DNA of 64,000 bases from positions 51,904 through 115,903 of the forward strand of contig NZ_PENI01000032.1 in the NCBI RefSeq assembly GCF_003688995.1. The letters run 5' to 3'. A model generated the notes under the pieces. It searched no databases and had not been told where the DNA came from. It was given only the letters and a program-made list of their open reading frames with translations. A program made the translations under genes and the position numbers. Position 1 is the stretch's first letter. Every line of letters starts with the position of its first letter. The stretch is from Streptomyces shenzhenensis (lineage in GTDB: Bacteria; Actinomycetota; Actinomycetes; Streptomycetales; Streptomycetaceae). Shown in pieces: positions 61,304-64,000 of the stretch.

Positions 61304-61744
61304 GTGAGCGCGACCGCGGACCACGCGGAGGAGCGGACGAGCCCTGCCGCAAGGCTGGGGTTCCAGCCCGAGCAGGTGGTCCAGGAGATCGGCTACGACG
61401 ACGACGTCGACCAGGAGCTCCGCGAGTCCATCGAGGAAGTCATCGGCAGCGACCTGGTGGACGAGGAGTACGACGACGTGGCCGACGCCGTGGTGCTGTG
61501 GTTCCGCGACGAGGACGGCGACCTGACGGATGTGCTGGTGGACGCCATCACGTACATCGAGGAGGGTGGCGCGATCCTGCTCCTCACGCCGAAGACCGGC
61601 CGTTCGGGGTACGTGGAGCCGAGTGACATCTCCGAAGCCGCGACGACGGCCGGGCTGTCGGCGTCCAAGAGCGTCAGCGTGGGCAAGGACTGGAGCGGCT
61701 CGCGTCTGGTGACGCCGAAAGCCGCCGCCAAGTCCAGGAAGTAG
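61304..61744 (+). CDS. DUF3052 protein
   Basis: A 146-residue acidic protein of the actinobacterial DUF3052 family: LGFQPEQVVQEIGYDDDVDQELRESIEEVIGSDLVDEEYDDVADAVVLWF, then ILLLTPKTGRSGYVEPSDI, and a Lys-rich end. GTG 61304 stands seven bases after AGGAGG. The family is linked by its members' position with aceE in streptomycetes; biochemical role unknown. Ends in a strong terminator hairpin. Confidence 0.92.
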   Translation: MSATADHAEERTSPAARLGFQPEQVVQEIGYDDDVDQELRESIEEVIGSDLVDEEYDDVADAVVLWFRDEDGDLTDVLVDAITYIEEGGAILLLTPKTGRSGYVEPSDISEAATTAGLSASKSVSVGKDWSGSRLVTPKAAAKSRK

Positions 61745-61760
61745 GCCGCCTCATCCCGTA

Positions 61761-61797
61761 CGTCGGACGGGCCGGGCCCGCCCCGGCCCGTCCGACG
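61761..61797 (+). terminator. Strong terminator hairpin after DUF3052 gene
   Basis: CGTCGGACGGGCCGGG pairs perfectly with its complement over 16 bp with a five-base loop, 16 bases after the stop codon. Confidence 0.8.
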
Positions 61798-61862
61798 CTC
61801 CCCGGTGGTCGCTGCGTAGGGTGGTCTCACCCGAACAGTCTCCACCGAAGGGATGCAGGACG

Positions 61863-62321
61863 ATGGCGATCCAGGTCGGCGACAAGGCGCCCGACTTCGA
61901 GCTCAAGGACAACCACGGCCGCACCGTGAAGCTCTCCGACTTCCGCGGCGAGAAGAACGTGGTGCTCCTCTTCTACCCCTTCGCCTTCACCGGTGTGTGC
62001 ACCGGCGAGCTGTGCGAACTGCGCGACAACCTGCCCACGTTCGTCAACGACGACACGCAGCTGCTCGCCGTCTCCAACGACTCCATCCACACCCTGCGCG
62101 TCTTCGCCGAGCAGGAGGGCCTGGAGTACCCGCTGCTCAGCGACTTCTGGCCGCACGGCGAGACCTCGCGCGCGTACGGCGTCTTCGCCGAGGACAAGGG
62201 CTGCGCCGTCCGCGGCACCTTCATCATCGACAAGGAGGGCGTCGTGCGGTGGACCGTCGTCAACGATCTGCCGGACGCGCGTGACCTGGACGCGTACGTG
62301 CGGGCGCTCGGCAGCCTGTGA
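61863..62321 (+). CDS. Peroxiredoxin, AhpE/BCP type
   Basis: A 152-residue thioredoxin-fold peroxidase. The peroxidatic Cys is in YPFAFTGVCTGELCELRDNL near residue 45, with a second Cys four residues later; the fold's Thr is in the same motif and the Arg is near residue 118 (AVRGTF). A third Cys is in DKGCAVRG. It resembles 1-Cys AhpE of mycobacteria, so a thiol such as mycothiol would reduce it. The start ATG at 61863 follows AAGGGATGCAGG. It is 17 bases or more from the terminator; single gene. Confidence 0.93.
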   Translation: MAIQVGDKAPDFELKDNHGRTVKLSDFRGEKNVVLLFYPFAFTGVCTGELCELRDNLPTFVNDDTQLLAVSNDSIHTLRVFAEQEGLEYPLLSDFWPHGETSRAYGVFAEDKGCAVRGTFIIDKEGVVRWTVVNDLPDARDLDAYVRALGSL

Positions 62322-62462
62322 CGCGGCGCCCGGCGACCGACACCTTCGATTCTTCGGTTCCAGGGCCTGCGGGGGGCGGGAACCCGTCACTAGGATCGAC
62401 TCGTTGATCCGGTATCCGACGCACCATGGGGCTCCCCGCCCCCGGACACACATGGAGGACTC

Positions 62463-63038
62463 GTGGGAGTCAGCCTCAGCAAGGGCGGCAACGTATCACT
62501 GACCAAGGAGGCCCCCGGTCTGACCGCTGTCCTCATCGGTCTGGGCTGGGACGTCCGCACCACCACCGGCACCGACTTCGACCTCGACGCCAGCGCGCTG
62601 CTGCTGAACGCGGCGGGCAAGGTCGGCAGCGACCAGAACTTCGTCTTCTTCAACAACCTCAAGAGCCCCGACGGCTCCGTGGAGCACACCGGTGACAACA
62701 TCACCGGTGAGGGCGAGGGCGACGACGAGGTCATCAAGGTCAACCTGGCGTCGGTCCCGGCCGATGTCGACAAGATCACCTTCCCGGTGTCGATCTACGA
62801 CGCCGAGAACCGTCAGCAGTCCTTCGGCCAGGTGCGCAACGCGTTCATCCGCGTCGTCAACCAGGCCAACCAGCAGGAGATCGCCCGCTACGACCTCAGC
62901 GAGGACGCCTCCACCGAGACCGCCATGGTCTTCGGCGAGCTGTACCGGCACGGCGCGGAGTGGAAGTTCCGCGCCATCGGCCAGGGCTACGCCTCGGGCC
63001 TGCGCGGCATCGCGCAGGACTTCGGCGTCAATGTCTGA
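62463..63038 (+). CDS. TerD-family protein 1
   Basis: A 191-residue TerD/CABP-type calcium-binding protein: SLSKGGNVSLTKEAPGL, then LIGLGWDVRTTTGTDFDLDASALLL (Asp-rich site), SPDGSVEHTGDNITGEGEGDDE (second Ca site), ARYDLSEDASTETAMVFGELYR and GIAQDFGVNV. TerD proteins belong to tellurite-resistance and general stress loci and may form a membrane-linked complex with TerC. The GTG start stands eight bases after GGAGGA. It is followed by a paralogue. Confidence 0.95.
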   Translation: MGVSLSKGGNVSLTKEAPGLTAVLIGLGWDVRTTTGTDFDLDASALLLNAAGKVGSDQNFVFFNNLKSPDGSVEHTGDNITGEGEGDDEVIKVNLASVPADVDKITFPVSIYDAENRQQSFGQVRNAFIRVVNQANQQEIARYDLSEDASTETAMVFGELYRHGAEWKFRAIGQGYASGLRGIAQDFGVNV

Positions 63039-63136
63039 GACGTGACCGGCTCCGTCCGGCGCCGCGATTCCGTTCCGGGGCGGCGCCGGACGCGCAGGAC
63101 AACCGAAGAAGCTCCACCCAGGGGAGGACCAGCAAC

Positions 63137-63712
63137 ATGGGCGTCACACTCGCCAAGGGGGGCAATGTCTCCCTCTCCAAGGCCGCACCGAACCTCACCA
63201 ATGTCCTGATCGGGCTCGGCTGGGACGCGCGTTCCACCACCGGCGCCGACTTCGACCTGGACGCCAGCGCGCTGCTGTGCCAGAGCGGCAGGGTCCTCGG
63301 CGACGAGTGGTTCGTCTTCTACAACCAGCTGAAGAGCCCGGACGGCTCGGTGGAGCACACCGGTGACAACCTCACCGGTGAGGGCGAGGGCGACGACGAG
63401 AGCATCCTGGTCGACCTGCTGAAGGTCCCGGCCGGCTGCGACAAGATCGTCTTCCCCGTCTCGATCCATATGGCGGACGAGCGCGGCCAGACCTTCGGCC
63501 AGGTCTCCAACGCCTTCATCCGCGTCGTCAACCAGGCCGACGGCCAGGAACTCGCGCGCTACGACCTCAGTGAGGACGCCTCCACCGAGACCGCCATGAT
63601 CTTCGGCGAGTTGTACCGCTATCAGGGCGAGTGGAAGTTCCGTGCGGTGGGACAGGGGTACGCGTCCGGGCTCCGGGGCATCGCTCTAGACTTCGGAGTC
63701 AACGTTTCGTAA
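63137..63712 (+). CDS. TerD-family protein 2
   Basis: A 191-residue paralogue of the upstream gene with the same blocks (TLAKGGNVSLSKAAPNLTNV, FDLDASALLC, SPDGSVEHTGDNLTGEGEGDDE, DLSEDASTETAMIFGELYR). The calcium-ligand Asp/Glu residues are kept. A GGGGAGGA precedes the ATG by about nine bases. It arises from tandem duplication and leads to the TerC-like gene. Confidence 0.95.
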   Translation: MGVTLAKGGNVSLSKAAPNLTNVLIGLGWDARSTTGADFDLDASALLCQSGRVLGDEWFVFYNQLKSPDGSVEHTGDNLTGEGEGDDESILVDLLKVPAGCDKIVFPVSIHMADERGQTFGQVSNAFIRVVNQADGQELARYDLSEDASTETAMIFGELYRYQGEWKFRAVGQGYASGLRGIALDFGVNVS

Positions 63713-63790
63713 AGCCGGGTACGGCTCGGGGGAGACTCTCTCTCAGACCACGTCTGGGAAGGGACCCGCAACACACGATGGGGTAGCCAG

Positions 63791-64000
63791 TGGTTCTCAA
63801 AACCTTCGGCTGGTCGTTCGCGGTCACCGCGCTCGGCCTGGTCGCCGCGGTCTTCTACGGGGGGTGGACCGCATTTGGCATCGTGGCGATCCTGTCCATC
63901 CTCGAAATCTCGCTGTCGTTCGACAACGCCGTGGTCAACGCCGGCATCCTGAAGAAGATGAACGCCTTCTGGCAGCGGATCTTCCTCACGATCGGCGTTC
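63791..64000 (+). CDS. TerC/DUF475 membrane protein, 3' end outside window
   Basis: The first 70 codons of a TerC-family integral membrane protein of the DUF475 type: VLKTFGWSFAVTALGLVAAV is the first helix, and the signature ILEISLSFDNAVVNAGILKKMN is at about residues 39-60. TerC-like proteins act with TerD in metal and stress tolerance and in exoenzyme metalation. The GTG 63791 is chosen; its ribosome binding site is weak. It runs past the window edge. Confidence 0.9.

Noticed and set aside
62335..62460. tRNA or riboswitch before the TerD genes
   Set aside because: No cloverleaf or known aptamer pattern could be drawn from the sequence.

Overview
The window is high-GC actinobacterial DNA. 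GC-rich third codon positions, frequent GTG/TTG starts, ATGA/GTGA stop-start overlaps, Tat signals, DUF3145/DUF3052/TerD genes and a fasR-fabD-fabH-acpP-fabF operon all point to a Streptomyces chromosome. From memory, the gene order from matB to the terD genes follows the Streptomyces coelicolor core block around SCO2444 down to about SCO2367; I could not check this by alignment.

Left edge (1-6.4 kb) is accessory DNA. The 3' part of a tyrosine integrase gene reads into a partial tRNA-Met(CAU) copy (1267-1310), which I read as an att junction of an integrated element lying to the left. To its right is a tightly coupled minus-strand operon: an unknown protein, three small Cys-rich genes (one frameshifted), another unknown protein and a SAM methyltransferase. 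A DUF5753-type XRE regulator gene coupled to a DUF6879 fusion gene follows. Both transcription units carry the same GATTGC-type palindromes upstream. An IS30-like fragment ends the segment.

6.5-20 kb: a GAF sensor kinase with an eroded ATPase domain, an MreB-like actin homologue, peptidase E, matB, a PP2C phosphatase whose MerR DNA-binding half is replaced by a dispersed repeat, an ATP-grasp enzyme, an IclR regulator with an SMP-30 lactonase, and a three-gene operon (IrrE-like peptidase, seven-helix membrane protein, FAD monooxygenase).

20-41.7 kb is largely carbohydrate metabolism. It holds a truncated GH51 arabinofuranosidase, a secreted GH35 beta-galactosidase, an Rrf2 regulator, an aminotransferase with a long Pro/Ala tail, a Tat-exported aldose epimerase, a ChvE/GguAB-type sugar ABC transporter, a TIM-barrel-like unknown, and a dehydrogenase/enolase-family dehydratase pair. 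Then come a Cys-rich membrane protein, a serine-hydrolase relative lacking its serine, a divergent MarR/oxidoreductase pair, an EI24 membrane protein and a pyroglutamyl-peptidase relative lacking its cysteine.

42-64 kb is core: a second aldose epimerase, an SGNH lipoprotein, DUF3145, the type II fatty-acid operon with its activator FasR, pirin, a class C beta-lactamase-type hydrolase, GNAT, MerR, DUF4429, an alpha/beta hydrolase, a TetR/MFS pair, aceE, DUF3052, a peroxiredoxin, two TerD proteins and the start of a TerC/DUF475 gene.

A dispersed repeat family built on a hairpin (GCGCCCC-loop-GGGGCGC) followed by GGGGAACTGCGCGACCAGCC occurs at eleven or more places, nearly always just after genes. 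It has a second form with a different middle, and in several loci two copies are joined by a conserved linker. This family, its insertion in the MerR-PP2C gene, and the uncharacterised 2.2-5.7 kb operons are the most interesting parts of the window.
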